64,000 nucleotides of DNA from Coenobita brevimanus (Eukaryota; Arthropoda; Malacostraca; Decapoda; Coenobitidae): NCBI GenBank assembly GCA_032717465.1, contig CM064690.1:26890653-26954652 (forward strand). The letters run 5' to 3'. Within the stretch, counting starts at the first letter, position 1. Every line of letters begins with the position of its first letter. Below, piece by piece: positions 23,690 to 34,643 of the stretch. The position numbers and the translations under genes are program-made. The notes beneath the pieces are model-generated. The model was given only the letters and a program-made list of their open reading frames with translations. It did not search any database and had not been told where the DNA came from.

Positions 23690-24670
23690 TTCTCTCTGGC
23701 ATCCATCTTCTTTTATCTTTCTTCACTTCTCGATCTCCTTCTCCCGTCTCTTCATCATCTTCCTTCTCCTTCCCTCACTTCTAGATTCTTTAACAGTATC
23801 TTCCCCATTCTTACAATTCCATCGTCCATTTTTTTCTCCTTTCTTTTTCCTTCCTCCATCATTTACTCTCCAACTCTCTTGTGGTTCTCTCACCTTCTCT
23901 CAGTTTCCCCTTCCCTCCAACTCACCTTCATTTCCACCATGTCTACCTCTCTCTCTCTCTCTCTCTCCCACTTTCTCTGAAGTATAATTCATCTTCCTCC
24001 CCTTTCCCATCTCCTACCATCTTCAAAATCTCTTCCCTCTTTCCCATCTTCTCACACTGGTATACCCCACCCACCATCCCTCTACCATCTTCTCCCTTCC
24101 CATCATCTTCCCTTCTTCACAAACTCCTTTCCCAACCTTACTCTCACCATAATCATTTTCACCTTCTCTTCATCTTCCTCCACTTCTACCTTCCTCTGTC
24201 ACTTCTATTTCCCTTCCCCCTCGCCCACCTTCTTTCTTGATCTTCCGCCTCTTACCACCTTTCGGTCTTCCACTATAATCCTTTCTTTTCCCATGCACTT
24301 CCCATCATCCCAATTTTCTTCCTTCTTTCCCAGCCTCCTTCGAAATCCCTCCCATTTGCCCCATCCTTTCCCTTTTCAAACACCTCTCCCATCTCTGTCT
24401 TTTCCCACCCCACCCAACTTCCCTCTCACTCCCTCCCCTCTCCCACTCTCCTCCCAATATCGTCCTCTCTCCCACCCGCTACTCATTTCCCTCCCATCTC
24501 TTCCATTTTCCCCTCTCAGGCACATCTCCGATCCCTATCTCATTTCCCACCCCACCCATCTTCCCTCTCACTCCCTCCCCTCTCCCATCCTCTTCCCATC
24601 TTCACGTCTCCCCTCGTCAAAAACCTGGTCCCCTCATATGCCAACCTTCCTCCTCCTCTCTCCCCTTAGC
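23690..24670. repeat. 1-kb pyrimidine tract with 142-bp duplication
   Basis: C/T-rich plus strand. TTTCCCACCCCACCCANCTT followed by CCCTCTCACTCCCTCC begins at 24401 and again at 24543 (142-bp spacing). Plus frames of 106-131 residues are Ser/Pro/Leu artefacts. Confidence 0.85.
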
Positions 24671-24699
24671 TTAATAAACCAGTACTAATGTGGTTATGC

Positions 24700-25500
24700 T
24701 CAGAGGGGAAAGAAGAGGGCTAAAACAGAGGGCATGATAAAGAAGGGAGAGGGGAACGGAGAGAAGAGGAAGATGGAGATATGGAGAGGGGTGGAGAAGA
24801 GAGAGAGGAAGGGAGAGATGAAGGAAAAACATGGAACAGAGAATAGTCAAAGAATACAGGGGGAAGGAAGATCAGAGGGAGAAATGGAGAAGGAAAATGA
24901 AGAAAGAAGGAAATGAAATAGCAAGGAAAATAGGAGAAGAGATCAACGAGAGAGGGACCAGGAGAGTGGGAAAAATGCAAGGGGAAGGAAGAGAAGAGGA
25001 GCAAGAAATAAAGCGGGGTGACGAGGAGAGGGGAAGGAAAGGGAAAAGAGGGGATCTAGAACAGTGGAGAGGAAGAGGAATGACAGAAGTGAAAGAAGAG
25101 ACGACGGAAGGGAAACAGCATGGAAAAGAGAGAAAAAGGATTGGAAAATAAGGAAAAGAGGAGATGGCAATGCAACAGAGAGGGTGGAAGAAAAGGAAGC
25201 TTCAAGGAAAAGTGAGAGAGAAGAAAGAGAATAAAGAAAAGTAGGACAAAAGTGAAGGAAAATGAGGAGAGTTAGTTAATATGAATAGGACAGAACACGA
25301 GGAAATATAATACAAAAAGGTAAAAAAGAAGGAAGAAGAAAATAGTGAATAAAAAAAACATATGAGAGAAAAGGGATCAACATAAAAGGAAGAAAAGATA
25401 CAGAAGAAAGAGGAATAAAAGAAAATGGATAAAGATAAATAAAGATAACTCTACCATAAGGGGTAAAGGAAGAGGAGGAGCAATAACTAAAGCGAACCCC
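24700..25500. repeat. Polypurine tract
   Basis: About 800 bp of GGAGA, GGAAG and AAAGG words immediately after the pyrimidine tract, so strand bias flips at about 24680. No period is clear. Frames on both strands are composition artefacts. Confidence 0.8.
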
Positions 25501-25559
25501 CTTAGGACACATAAAGAAAGCCATAACTGATAACGAAATAATCTATGTTCATTATGGCT

Positions 25560-25587
25560 GCGGATAAGTGGGAGGGAGAGAGAGAGA

Positions 25588-25622
<35 letters not shown>

Positions 25623-26275
25623 GGGGAAAGTGAGTGACAGAAGGGTGAGAGAGTGAGGGGAGTGTGAGGGGAGATAATAAGGAATGGGTGGGTCGGGGGG
25701 AGGAGATCAGAAGTGTGGGAAGGAGAGGAGTGGAGGGTATGAGAAGGGAGAGAGGGAGGGAAGAAGGGGGGGAGGGGAAAGGGAGGCATGCCAGAGGAAA
25801 ACTGAAAAGAGAAGAATTAAAAAAAAAAAGGGGAGAAAAGCAAGATAAAAAGGAACAAGGAAATGCGACGGGAAGAAGAGGAGGCAAAAGGAAGGAAGCA
25901 TGAGAGACGTATGGGAGGGAAGGGAGGAACGAAGGAAGGGAGGAAAGGAGAAGGGAGGGAGGACGCATCATGGATAGAAGGAGGGGAGGGAGGGAGAGAC
26001 GGACTGATGGAAGGAGTGTCACGAGGGAAGGAGTGGAAGAGGAGGGACGGAAGGAAGGAGGGAGTGTCACTGAAAGAAGGGAAGTAAGGGGAGGGGGTAG
26101 GAGAGAGGGAGGGAGGGGAGGGAAACGGGTATGAGAGAGGAAGGGAGGGAGGGAAGAAGTGTCACGAAGAAAGGGAGGGGAGAGGGGGAGGGCGCGAGAG
26201 AAGGAAGAGAGAGAGGGAAGGAGCAGGGGGAACTTGGGCGTGGGAGGGTGGAAGGGTTGGAAAGAGGAAAGGGTT
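25560..26275. repeat. Polypurine tract with (GA)n and GGGA repeats
   Basis: Contains a GA array at about 25576-25619, then GGGAGGGA/GGAAGGAA words. The phrase AGTGTCACGA with a following GAAGGA recurs near 26015, 26063 and 26157. No gene is seen. Confidence 0.85.
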
Positions 26276-26480
26276 AAATTACTCTTTTTATGTGCGCTGT
26301 TTTTTGTCTGGGCATCTGGGTGTCAAAAGCCGGACCGCCCATACCAAAAACCACCCCAATATTCACCCTTATCTCACCCCACCATAAGGATGATTTTCGG
26401 GGTCCAATTGGGGCATGGTGTTTAGGCCTCTTGAGCAGCCATACCCCATACCCCAATTGCCATCAGAAATTCGCATCTTA
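26276..26480. other. Unassigned unique island with an inverted repeat
   Basis: About 200 bp of balanced sequence standing out from the purine block. CAATTGGGGCATGG (26405-26418) pairs with CCATACCCCAATTG (26446-26459), 13 of 14 positions, loop 27 nt. Both strands carry 60-63 residue frames without a recognised motif. It may be a fragment of an unknown interspersed element. Confidence 0.4.
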
Positions 26481-26509
26481 AATCCGTCAACATATCCTAA
26501 AAGCAGATG

Positions 26510-26565
26510 TTTCTACCATATTCTACCATTCCTCTACCATTCCCCTACCATTTTTATGCCATTCT
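26510..26565. repeat. CTACCATTCC short tandem repeat
   Basis: Five variants of CTACCATTCC in about 50 bp. Confidence 0.7.
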
Positions 26566-26660
26566 TTCCATGTCCCTGCTTCTGTAATCTGAGAGGGGGT
26601 CTTTTGTTTTGATTAAGTTCACGTTCAGGTATTTTGGGGATGAAGATGTTGTGGTTATTT

Positions 26661-26742
26661 GGGAGGAGGAGGAGGAGGAGGAGGAGGAGGAGGAGGAGGA
26701 GGAGGAGGAGGAGGAGGAGGAGGAGGAGGAGGAGGAGGAGGA
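26661..26742. repeat. (GGA)n microsatellite
   Basis: An uninterrupted GGA array of about 82 bp. Confidence 0.97.
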
Positions 26743-27420
26743 ATATGAATAAGTAGAAGATGAATGATATAACGAGGACTCTTACTGAACGACCAGTTAC
26801 GTATCTAATAACAGGGGTCATATTCCTGTGACATATAAGGCTCTGTAACGCTTTTTCCTTATCGACTTATTTTCCATATTACACCAGTCTCTCTTTTCTA
26901 CGGTACTAAGGTAAACTATGCCCATTCTGCAAATATATAAATACCACGAAAAAATATCAAGGAGTAATAAATGAGATAAATCGATGGGAAAAGTTGCTAC
27001 GAGGCTAACGAAGGTATAATTAAAAAAAGGTGAAAGATCCTATAATTTTTACTCCAGGATGATCTTAACACGAATCTTACCAGTGGTTTTACTACCTATC
27101 CGCATCAAATCAGCAACAATCTTACGGCGGAACCTACAAATACTTAGGACAGATCTTGGAAATACATAAGATCTTTCACATACATGTCATACATCCAACT
27201 ATCCATCACCTTCCTGTAATTAGTATCATGACGAATATTACGAACGATGTGGCCAAACGTACAATCACGCATCGAAATACTGCTGTCATTATCCCAACTA
27301 ATCTTACGAATGATCTTCAAGTCACATCTTAAGACGAATCTTTATACCCGTAAGACAGTGTTTGGGTGTAAGTAGTAAGGGTTGGGTTACACGGGATAAA
27401 ATGGGACGTCACGCTGGGAT
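26743..27420. other. AT-rich unique non-coding DNA
   Basis: About 680 bp with no repeat structure apart from recurring ATCTTACGAA-like words (27118, 27302). No gene is seen. G-rich sequence begins at about 27420. Confidence 0.55.
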
Positions 27421-27540
27421 GGGGTGTTATGATGGGCTCGGGAGGGGGTAGGAGGAGGGGGGAGAGAGAGAGGGAGAGGAGGAGGGGGATTAGAGGACAG
27501 GAGGGTGAGGAAGAGGGGGGGGGTTGAAGAGGGTTAGGCG
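27421..27540. repeat. G-rich purine patch
   Basis: GGGAGGGGG-type sequence with several G-runs of four or more. Possible G-quadruplex on the plus strand. Confidence 0.7.
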
Positions 27541-27596
27541 GTATTGTATAAGGCATAATAAAGATGCCTAGATTGTGGGATGATGATATCACCAGT

Positions 27597-27597
<1 letters not shown>

Positions 27598-27637
<40 letters not shown>

Positions 27638-27646
27638 CGTAATAAT

Positions 27647-27687
<41 letters not shown>

Positions 27688-27692
27688 ACATC
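27598..27692. repeat. (AAT)n-(ATC)n compound microsatellite
   Basis: AAT array to about 27636, a short spacer, then an ATC array to about 27686. Confidence 0.95.
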
Positions 27693-28080
27693 ATGAACAG
27701 CTTATTTATGAGAACAAAAAGAGAAATAGCAATACAAACTGATAATTCATATATAAAAATCATAATTACAAGGAAAACACATGCACTAAGAAAATATTTT
27801 TATATTTTCAAGTATTTTAACACATCCACTTAATCAACTAAACAAACGTACAAAGTAATGACCTAATTACAAGCTCTCCACCATAACGCTAAACTAACCA
27901 ACACCCCTGATGAATCCTACAACCTATCTTGAAGGAAACTCTATATCTTACTTGAGTCCCCCACACCAGTAAGACGTATTCCCATGTTCTTTATAATATA
28001 TGTTGTGAGGGTGCGTGAGAGGAGGTGGAAGGGTCAGCCTCTTAGCTCATTATTTATGCTGGGAACTGAGCTACCTAGAT
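27693..28080. other. AT-rich unique non-coding DNA
   Basis: No repeat and no recognisable gene. Confidence 0.5.
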
Positions 28081-29285
28081 ATACCCTTCCCAGCTCTTAT
28101 TTCCCCTCTGTCTCGCTCTCCCCTCATTCATCCACTCTTCCCCTCCTTCCCCTACCACTTCCCATCCCTTTCCTTCACTGACTGTTTTCCTCTTGTCCTT
28201 CCCCCTCTTCTTCCTTCATCTTTTTCACATCTTATTTGCCGTTTCTTCCCTCCTCTCCTCCTCCTCTCCCTCCTTTTCCTTCCTCTTTGTTTTGCCAGTT
28301 TGACATTCTCATTCATTATTCATTTTTCTTCATCTCTCACACATTTCATTTCTTTTTACTCACAATTTCCTTCCCTCCTCATCCTCCCTTCATCTATCAT
28401 CCTCTCTTTCATGTTCTTCTTCTAACCTTGCTCTCTCCCTGCATTTCGCCTCATTTCCCATTCTTATACTCTTTCATTATCTCCATTATCCATATCCGTA
28501 TCATTTTCTCATCCCACACTTCTCTCTCTCTCTCTCTCTCTGAACTGGCAGGCAAATATATTTCCTAATCCAGACACCAGGCACGTTAACCCTTTCCCCT
28601 CACCCTCCCGTCCCCTCACCCTCTCTCTTCATGCCCCCTTTTTCCCCCCACCCTTCCTCTCCTACTCTGCCCTCATCTTCCCTCCTCCCCCACCTTCCTT
28701 CTCCCATCCCCTCCATCTCCCCTCACTCTCCATCTCTTTCCCCCCTCACTCTTCTCTTTTCCCCTCATTCTTCTCTTTTCCCCATTTCCCTTCTTTTTTC
28801 ATTTTCCCCTATACCTCCCTCCCTCTCACCTCCTCCCCTACCTCTCCCCCCCATTATCTCAATTACTTTTCCTCCCTCACCCTTTCTTCCCCCTCACCCT
28901 ACCCCTTCCCTCACCTCTGCTCCCCCACCCCTCTCCCCCCACATCTCTTTCCCCTTATTGTCTCTTCTCCACCCCCCTCCATGAACTTTCTTTTCCACGC
29001 TGTCTCTCCTACTTCTTCACTCTCACAATCCCCATTTTCATTTTTCGTATTCATCTACTCTCTCTCTCTCTCTCTCCCTTTTCTCCTTTTCCGCCCCCCT
29101 CCATGTCCTCTTCCTTCCCTCCCTCCCATGCCTTCCCTTCTCCTTCCTATATTACGCTTATCACTCCGCCTTTACCCTTACTCTCACTCACTCCTCCCAC
29201 GCCCCCGTTGCCCCCCCCCTCTCTCTCTCTCACTCCTCTCCCCTCCTTCCTGCCCATTTCCCCTTTCCTTCGCCTTTTTATCGCC
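28080..29285. repeat. 1.2-kb pyrimidine tract
   Basis: C/T-rich plus strand with short CT arrays near 28523-28542 and 29057-29074. Overlapping frames of 65-175 residues in different frames are Ser/Pro/Leu artefacts. Confidence 0.88.
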
Positions 29286-29365
29286 CATTTCTATTTCAAG
29301 TCTTGGCGAAATATCCAAACAGTTATGCAAATGTGGTTTTGTTTTCCTGTTGAAGTGGCTCCGTG
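29286..29365. other. Unique spacer at a strand-bias switch
   Basis: About 80 bp of balanced sequence between a pyrimidine tract and a purine tract. No gene is recognised. Confidence 0.5.
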
Positions 29366-29800
29366 GCGATGCTGAGACGGGAAGCGAGGAGGGGGAGGAA
29401 AGAGAATGGGGGAGAGATAGAAGAGAGAGGAGGAGGTATGGACGAGGAGGAGGAGAGATAAGGGGGAGAGGAAGGGAAGAGGGGGAGAGGAGAGGAGGGG
29501 AGGGATGAGAATGTGGGAGAGAAGAGGGGGAGCTGGGTGAAAGGAGAGAAAGAGAAGGGGGAGAAAGGAGGAGGGAAGATGGGGAAAAGGGTGAGAGAAG
29601 AGAATAAGAATAAAGAGATGAAGAGGCTAGTGAGTTAGGGCAGTGAAAGGAGAAAGGAGGCTATGAAAGAGAACATTGATGAGGGAAGAGAAAGAGACAG
29701 GGGAGCTAGGCTGTAAAGAGAGGAGTGAAAAGGCGAATTAATGAGGGGAGAGAGAGAGGGAAAGGGGAGGAAGGCAAGGGGAAAGAAAAGGGTTGATCCT
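29366..29800. repeat. Polypurine tract
   Basis: GGAGGAGA and GGGGAGAGG words fill the plus strand, opposite in bias to the tract before it. Confidence 0.85.
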
Positions 29801-29912
29801 CCCTAAGCAAAGACGATGATTCCAAACACACATACGCCGTGTTTGTTCATTTACGTATTAATGCTTTCTTTAATTCGGTCGGCAAATCTACACTGAGGGT
29901 TTGGGTTCCTGA

Positions 29913-29915
<3 letters not shown>

Positions 29916-29968
<53 letters not shown>
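29916..29968. repeat. (GA)n microsatellite
   Basis: A pure GA array of about 53 bp. Confidence 0.97.
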
Positions 29969-29970
<2 letters not shown>

Positions 29971-30480
29971 ACAAGGACAAGTAATAGCTCAAAAAGTCGT
30001 ACGATCCACACCGAGAGGGTACCACGAATAAAGTAGCCAGGTACACGTTGCTACATAATGAGAGAAAGATAGAGCAAAGATGACGACTCCCTTCACCCAC
30101 CTCTTCCACCCACAGATGGAAAAGGAAGTGCACCTAACCTGAGGGAAAATGTACGGGCTAGGAAATTTTAACAGGAAAGGGGGCTAGGAAATTTTACAGG
30201 AGAGGAGGAAACCAGTTATGCCTCATAAACCTCTGTTTAATCTAGTTCCAAACTGCCCTACGAAGGAAGTGTTAATTACCTGCGCTGGTGGTTGATTACA
30301 GGTGCTGCAGATATTAAATAGCAGGAAATTAGAAAAAAAAAATACTTATAGAAATGGATTAATATCTCGCTTCAGAAATTCGAAACCTCAGAACATGTAA
30401 AGGAATAATTACTGATAACGAAAATTAATTCCTAATCATAAAGCTGAGATAGTGACCATGGGAGAGAATTATCATGTGTC
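29969..30480. other. Unique non-coding DNA
   Basis: Contains a local duplication of GGGCTAGGAAATTTTANCAGG at about 30156 and 30180. No gene is seen. Confidence 0.5.
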
Positions 30481-30499
30481 TGAGTGTACGGTATTCTTG

Positions 30500-30575
30500 T
30501 TTTGCCTTCCTTCCTTCCTTCATTCCTTCTCTCATTCTCTCCTTCCTTCCTTCCTTCCCTTCCTTCCTTCCTACA
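30500..30575. repeat. (CCTT)n imperfect tetranucleotide repeat
   Basis: TTCC units with interruptions (TTCATTCCTTCTCTCATTC) on the plus strand. Confidence 0.9.
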
Positions 30576-30660
30576 TCTGCCAGGGGGTGTCAGAGGGGAT
30601 GAGAAGCTCCCTAATGACAGTCACTCCCTTTCTTTACCCATAAACACCACGGCCACGGGA

Positions 30661-31130
30661 TGCTTTGGGAGAGGGAGAGGGGAGAGAAAGGGTTGTCAGA
30701 GGAGTGATGGTGAGGGGTAAGGAGGGCAGGATTGGAAAAGGGAAGGGAGGAGGGTAGACTGAAGGAACGGGTAGGGAAGAGGACTAGATGCCTTTAGGGT
30801 GAGGAAGGAAAGGGGAGGGGAAGGTAAGCGGAAGGGGAAAAGGGAAGGAAAGGGAAAGGAGAGGGAGGAGGGGAGAAGGAGAGGTAGAAAGAGGTACTAG
30901 GTGCTTTCGTGGTGGTGAAGGAGGGAGGGGGCAAGGTAGGGGAAGGGAAGATGATGAGGAAGGGGAAATGGGTAAGACAGAAGGAAAATAGGGGGGAGGG
31001 GAGAGAAATACAGAATGTTTAAGGAGAATGAGGTGATGAGGAAAAGGGATGGGGAGAGTGGGGGAAAAAGTGGAATGTAAACAGAGATGAAGGGAAAGAC
31101 AGGAAGGCACAAGGGGGTGAGGGGAAAGTC
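30661..31130. repeat. Polypurine tract
   Basis: GGGAAGGGA and GGAGGGG words fill the plus strand. Minus-strand Ser/Pro/Leu frames are artefacts. Confidence 0.85.
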
Positions 31131-31140
31131 TCTCTATCTA

Positions 31141-31225
31141 TCTATTGCCAGACGCCTTCATCCCGTAAGGGGTGGCCACAAACAAATCGTCTCCATGTCG
31201 CCCTGTCCCCCGCCATTTCACTGCC
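31141..31225 (-). mobile_element. LINE 3'-end remnant, copy 1
   Basis: Read on the minus strand it is open for 27 codons and contains GDRATWRRFV, a DR..WR..V pattern like the C-terminal tail of non-LTR retrotransposon ORF2 proteins. A TAG stop sits at 31144-31142 inside an ATAG repeat tail that continues on the plus strand as CTATCTATCTATTG. An 85-bp copy 29.5 kb away matches at 79 of 85 positions without gaps. Family assignment is inference; the duplication is seen directly. Confidence 0.55.
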
Positions 31226-31340
31226 CTGCTGCCAACTTACATCCCCCTCTCTCATATACCTCTCCACTCCATCCCCCCATTAAAAGAAGAGAAGGAGAAG
31301 AAAGCAACAGAAGTTAGAAAAAGGGAAATGAACAATGGTG
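31226..31340. other. Unique spacer
   Basis: C-rich then A-rich unique sequence between the LINE remnant and the next purine-rich block. Confidence 0.5.
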
Positions 31341-31578
31341 GTTATAAGAACTAACGAGATGGAAGAAAAATGAGGAAATATGGGGGAAAAAGGTGTGCAA
31401 ACTGGAAAGAAGGGATGGGATATACGTAGATAAGATTAATATAAGAAAAATAATATTCAGAAGATATATAAAAATAGTAAAAAAAATAAAGAGAACTGAA
31501 AGGTGAGGAGTAAAGACTAAACAATGTGGAGGCGACAGACAAGTAAGCTGAGACTAATGAAAACTGAAGAAATATAAC

Positions 31579-31637
<59 letters not shown>

Positions 31638-32160
31638 AGGGTGACTGGCAACACTGCTCACCAAGGGAGACACAGAAAACGGAGCAAGCTGGGAGGAGAG
31701 GGATGGAGGGTGGGAAGGGAGGAGGAGGTGGGAGAAGAGGAGGAAGAAGAGGAACAGAAAATAAATTAAGCCAAATAAAGAAATGGAAGTGGATAATAAA
31801 GAAAACCAAGTGTAAAGAATGATGAATATTGGAAGAACAGAACGAAATACAAAGAAAAGAAAAGAAATCCAAAGAATGAGAAGAGGTGAAAAGAAATGAA
31901 CCAAGAAAAAGTGAAAGAATTTACTGAAAAACAAAATACTGAGGAGAAGCAGGAAGAAGACAAGAGAGAAGAACAGGTAACAATAAAGAGGATGAGAGGA
32001 GGTAGAGAGGAGACGGTAAGAGGACAAGAGGAACCAAAGCAAGAATAATGAAGGGAGGACAAAAAAAAAAAGACAGGAGGAAGAGGAGAAGGAAGAAGAG
32101 ACAAAAGTAGAACCAGAGTATGAATAAAAGAAGATGGGAAGTGAAGAAAGGGTGACTGTT
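31341..32160. repeat. Purine-rich block with (GA)n and poly-G
   Basis: GAAGAAA and GGAAGAGG words. A GA array at 31583-31626 runs directly into about 12 G residues. Long minus frames (132-205 residues) overlap in different frames and are Ser/Phe/Leu artefacts. Confidence 0.85.
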
Positions 32161-32239
32161 TCAAAAGACAAACACCCCTTAATCTCTATATAAATAACCG
32201 GCTAAGCAGTGACACCATAACTCAATTACAGCACCACTC

Positions 32240-32251
32240 CACACACACACA

Positions 32252-32292
<41 letters not shown>
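32240..32292. repeat. (CA)n microsatellite
   Basis: A CA array of about 53 bp with one GA interruption. Confidence 0.95.
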
Positions 32293-32294
<2 letters not shown>

Positions 32295-32310
32295 CCTTTA
32301 CACCTTCACC

Positions 32311-32464
32311 ACGACGATTTATTCTACTCTTGCTGCCACCAGACGATTTTATTCAGCTTAAGACATACCTCTAGTAAATCCGGGCCGATGAAGAGCTACA
32401 TCCAAGTCCCCCCGGTTCGAAAAGCCTCTCTCTGAAGCTGAGTAAAATCGACTGGTGGTAGTAA
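32311..32464. mobile_element. Inverted pair of TTAA-family elements
   Basis: The plus arm 32330-32359 carries TTGCTGCCACCAG then the exact core CAGACGATTTTATTCAGC (32340-32357). The minus-strand arm 32464-32435 carries TTACTACCACCAG then a core matching 16 of 18. The arms match at 26 of 30 positions around a 75-bp loop. The minus copy continues with TTTTCGAACCGGGG, the family's TCGAAC motif. A partial extra core, ACGACGATTTATTC, lies at 32311. The pair could fold as a hairpin. Confidence 0.6.
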
Positions 32465-32730
32465 CTATGGGATACAAAACATGCCATCGATGTGAAGTGG
32501 TTTACTCTTTCCGAACGAACGTAGGGTCAAATTTCACTTTTGTTATTGTCCATACTTTGTACTGTTTCGTCATAGCACCATAACCTTTCACTATATCAAC
32601 ATACGCTCTCTTTATAACATCATACCTTTCTCTCTCTCTCTCTCCACCATACCCTCTACCCAACATCATATTCCAACGCACACTATATCTTCCTCGTCTT
32701 AAATCTTCCCAAAACAACATCATAATTCTT
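32465..32730. other. Unique non-coding DNA
   Basis: Mixed composition. A short CT run lies at about 32629-32643. No gene is seen. Confidence 0.5.
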
Positions 32731-33480
32731 CTTCCTGTTTTTCTTCCTCTTGATCTTCTCCTCTCTCTCTCTCTCTCTCTTTCTCCTCTTTGTCTCTTTC
32801 AAATCTGGTTTCTCTTACTCCATCCCTACCTACTTCTCTTCCCTGACCTTCTCTTTTGCCCTTCTTTCATTTATTCTTAATACGTCCTTCTTTTCTTCAC
32901 ATTCTCTCCTACTTGTTTGTTTCTCGCCTTCTTTCTTTGACTTCACCTCTGCCTACTCTGCTGTCTTTACCTTTCTTCTTCTTCTCTTTCTCCTCGTTTT
33001 CACTTTCTTAAAACAAATATGGCATCTAAATAGACGAAATAAGGTGATTTTTATTCCTTATCTCTCTTTTTAGGTCACTGCTCAATCCTTTCATCCATCC
33101 ACCTCATTTTTCTTTATGCACATACGTTGATCCAATCGTCTTTGCATCATAACCCGTTCCACATGTCAATCCACTCTACTCCACCCTCCTATCAACCCTC
33201 CCCATTTTTCTACATCCATAGACCTATGAACTCTTCTTTGCTTTAACTTTATCCTCCCACTCTTCCCAGTCAACTCTACTCTCTCCTTTTACCCACCCTA
33301 TCGTTTCTTTTCACCCACATCCAATTTTCTCTGCATCATAATCTGTTCCTCTTTTCATTCCACCCTACTGTACCCTCTTATCCACTCCCTCTTTTTTCCA
33401 CACCCACCACATCCACCGCCATTGAAGCATCGTCTCCTTCCCCCAAACCCTGCCAAGGATGCTTTTTTCCCCTAACCCTG
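32731..33480. repeat. Pyrimidine-rich block with 189-bp duplication
   Basis: T/C-rich plus strand. TTTGCATCATAACCCGTTCC at 33141 and TCTGCATCATAATCTGTTCC at 33330 anchor two diverged copies. A 107-residue frame at 32750-33073 is Ser/Phe/Leu-rich without a recognised motif. Confidence 0.7.
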
Positions 33481-33614
33481 CGCCAAGAGCTGCATTTACA
33501 AGTGTCATGACGCGAAGGCATGAGGGAGGGTTGGGGGAAGTATCTGAAATTGTGAGTTGTTGAGACTGGGGACTGAATCAGACGACCAAATTATTAGTTT
33601 ATTCTCTCTTCTTT

Positions 33615-33650
33615 CAGACGATTTTACTCAGCCTAGGAGAGAGATTTCGA
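33615..33650 (+). mobile_element. TTAA-family element, core plus right motif
   Basis: CAGACGATTTTACTCAGC (17 of 18) is followed by CTAGGAGAGAGATTTCGAGC, collinear with CTTGGAGGAGACATTTCGAAC in the 61.49-kb copy. The ends are not resolved. Confidence 0.55.
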
Positions 33651-33780
33651 GCGAGAAAGCTTCGATACAGCCTCCATAGACGCCCACAGCAAGACAGGAC
33701 TTTCTTAAATTAATATGATTAGAAGGAGAAAAAATAAACCCGAAACATAAAGCCACCTGGTCGCTCTTAATCGGTATCAC
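33651..33780. other. Unique spacer
   Basis: Balanced sequence between the element fragment and the next minisatellite. No gene is seen. Confidence 0.45.
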
Positions 33781-34250
33781 TTTCACCATCGCTTTCCTCC
33801 TCCACTACTTTCATCCTCACCATCACCACCACCACAACACCATTACCACTATCTCCATCATCACGTGTCCCTTACTCCCCTACCGCCACCATCACTCTCC
33901 CCACCACCATTTACACCACTATTACCACTCTCTCCATCATCATTTTTCTCTTACTCCCCTACCGCCACCATCACTCTCCCCACCACCATTTACACCACCA
34001 TCACCACTATCCTCATCACATTTCTCTCTCCCCTACCGCCACCATGATACTCCTCACCACCATTTCACCAACATCACCACTCTCATCACATTTCTCTCTC
34101 CCCTATCCTCACCATCACACTCACTTCTCGCCACCACCATTATCATATCTCTCACCTTATCCTCACTATCGCACTTTCTCCACACTGTCGTCACCATCCC
34201 CATCATCACATCTTCTCCCCCTACCACTTTCACCCCTTCTTTCTACCACC
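33781..34250. repeat. 70-79 bp CCA-rich minisatellite
   Basis: CCCCTACCGCCACCATCACT and variants begin at 33877, 33956, 34030 and 34100 (spacing 79, 74 and 70 bp). Each is followed by CACCACCATTTACACCAC-like sequence. The Thr/Ser/Pro frames across it change frame between units. Confidence 0.88.
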
Positions 34251-34539
34251 ACCACCACCACGCATGCTCAATCAACCCAAACTTAACAATATCCCTCCGA
34301 ATCTTACTTCCTGTCTCCCTCTCACTTTTCTTCCCTCCCTCCTTCCCTCCTTCTCGTGTCTCCCTCTCCTCCGTCATTACAAGAGGAAACGCGTCATATC
34401 ATCGAAGATTCCTGATAGCGGCTTGCGGTTAGGCGGTGGGTCTTAGTGCAGGGAAGGTGATTGCAGGAACAGAGTGGGATTGAAAGAAGTGGTGATTTAC
34501 TTCCTCAATTACAGGGTGTTATTTATATTTTTTATTCTC

Positions 34540-34580
34540 GATGTTATCAGACGCTTTTGTTCAGATTAAGAGAAACCCAA
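34540..34580 (+). mobile_element. TTAA-family element, core fragment
   Basis: GATGTTATCAGACGCTTTTG then TTCAGATTAAGAGAAAC matches the family lead-in GTTATCAG and core at 15 of 18 positions. Ends are not seen. Confidence 0.45.
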
Positions 34581-34643
34581 GAAGTAGTGGAAGTAGTAGT
34601 AGTAATGGTGGTGGTGGTGGTGGTGGTGGTGGAGGTGGTGGTA
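34578..34643. repeat. (AGT)n-(GGT)n microsatellite
   Basis: AGT units grade into GGT units. His-rich minus frames here are artefacts. Confidence 0.93.

Noticed and set aside
28576..28600. TTAACCCTTTCCCC as a left end of the TTAA family
   Set aside because: It runs straight into a pyrimidine tract and no core follows.
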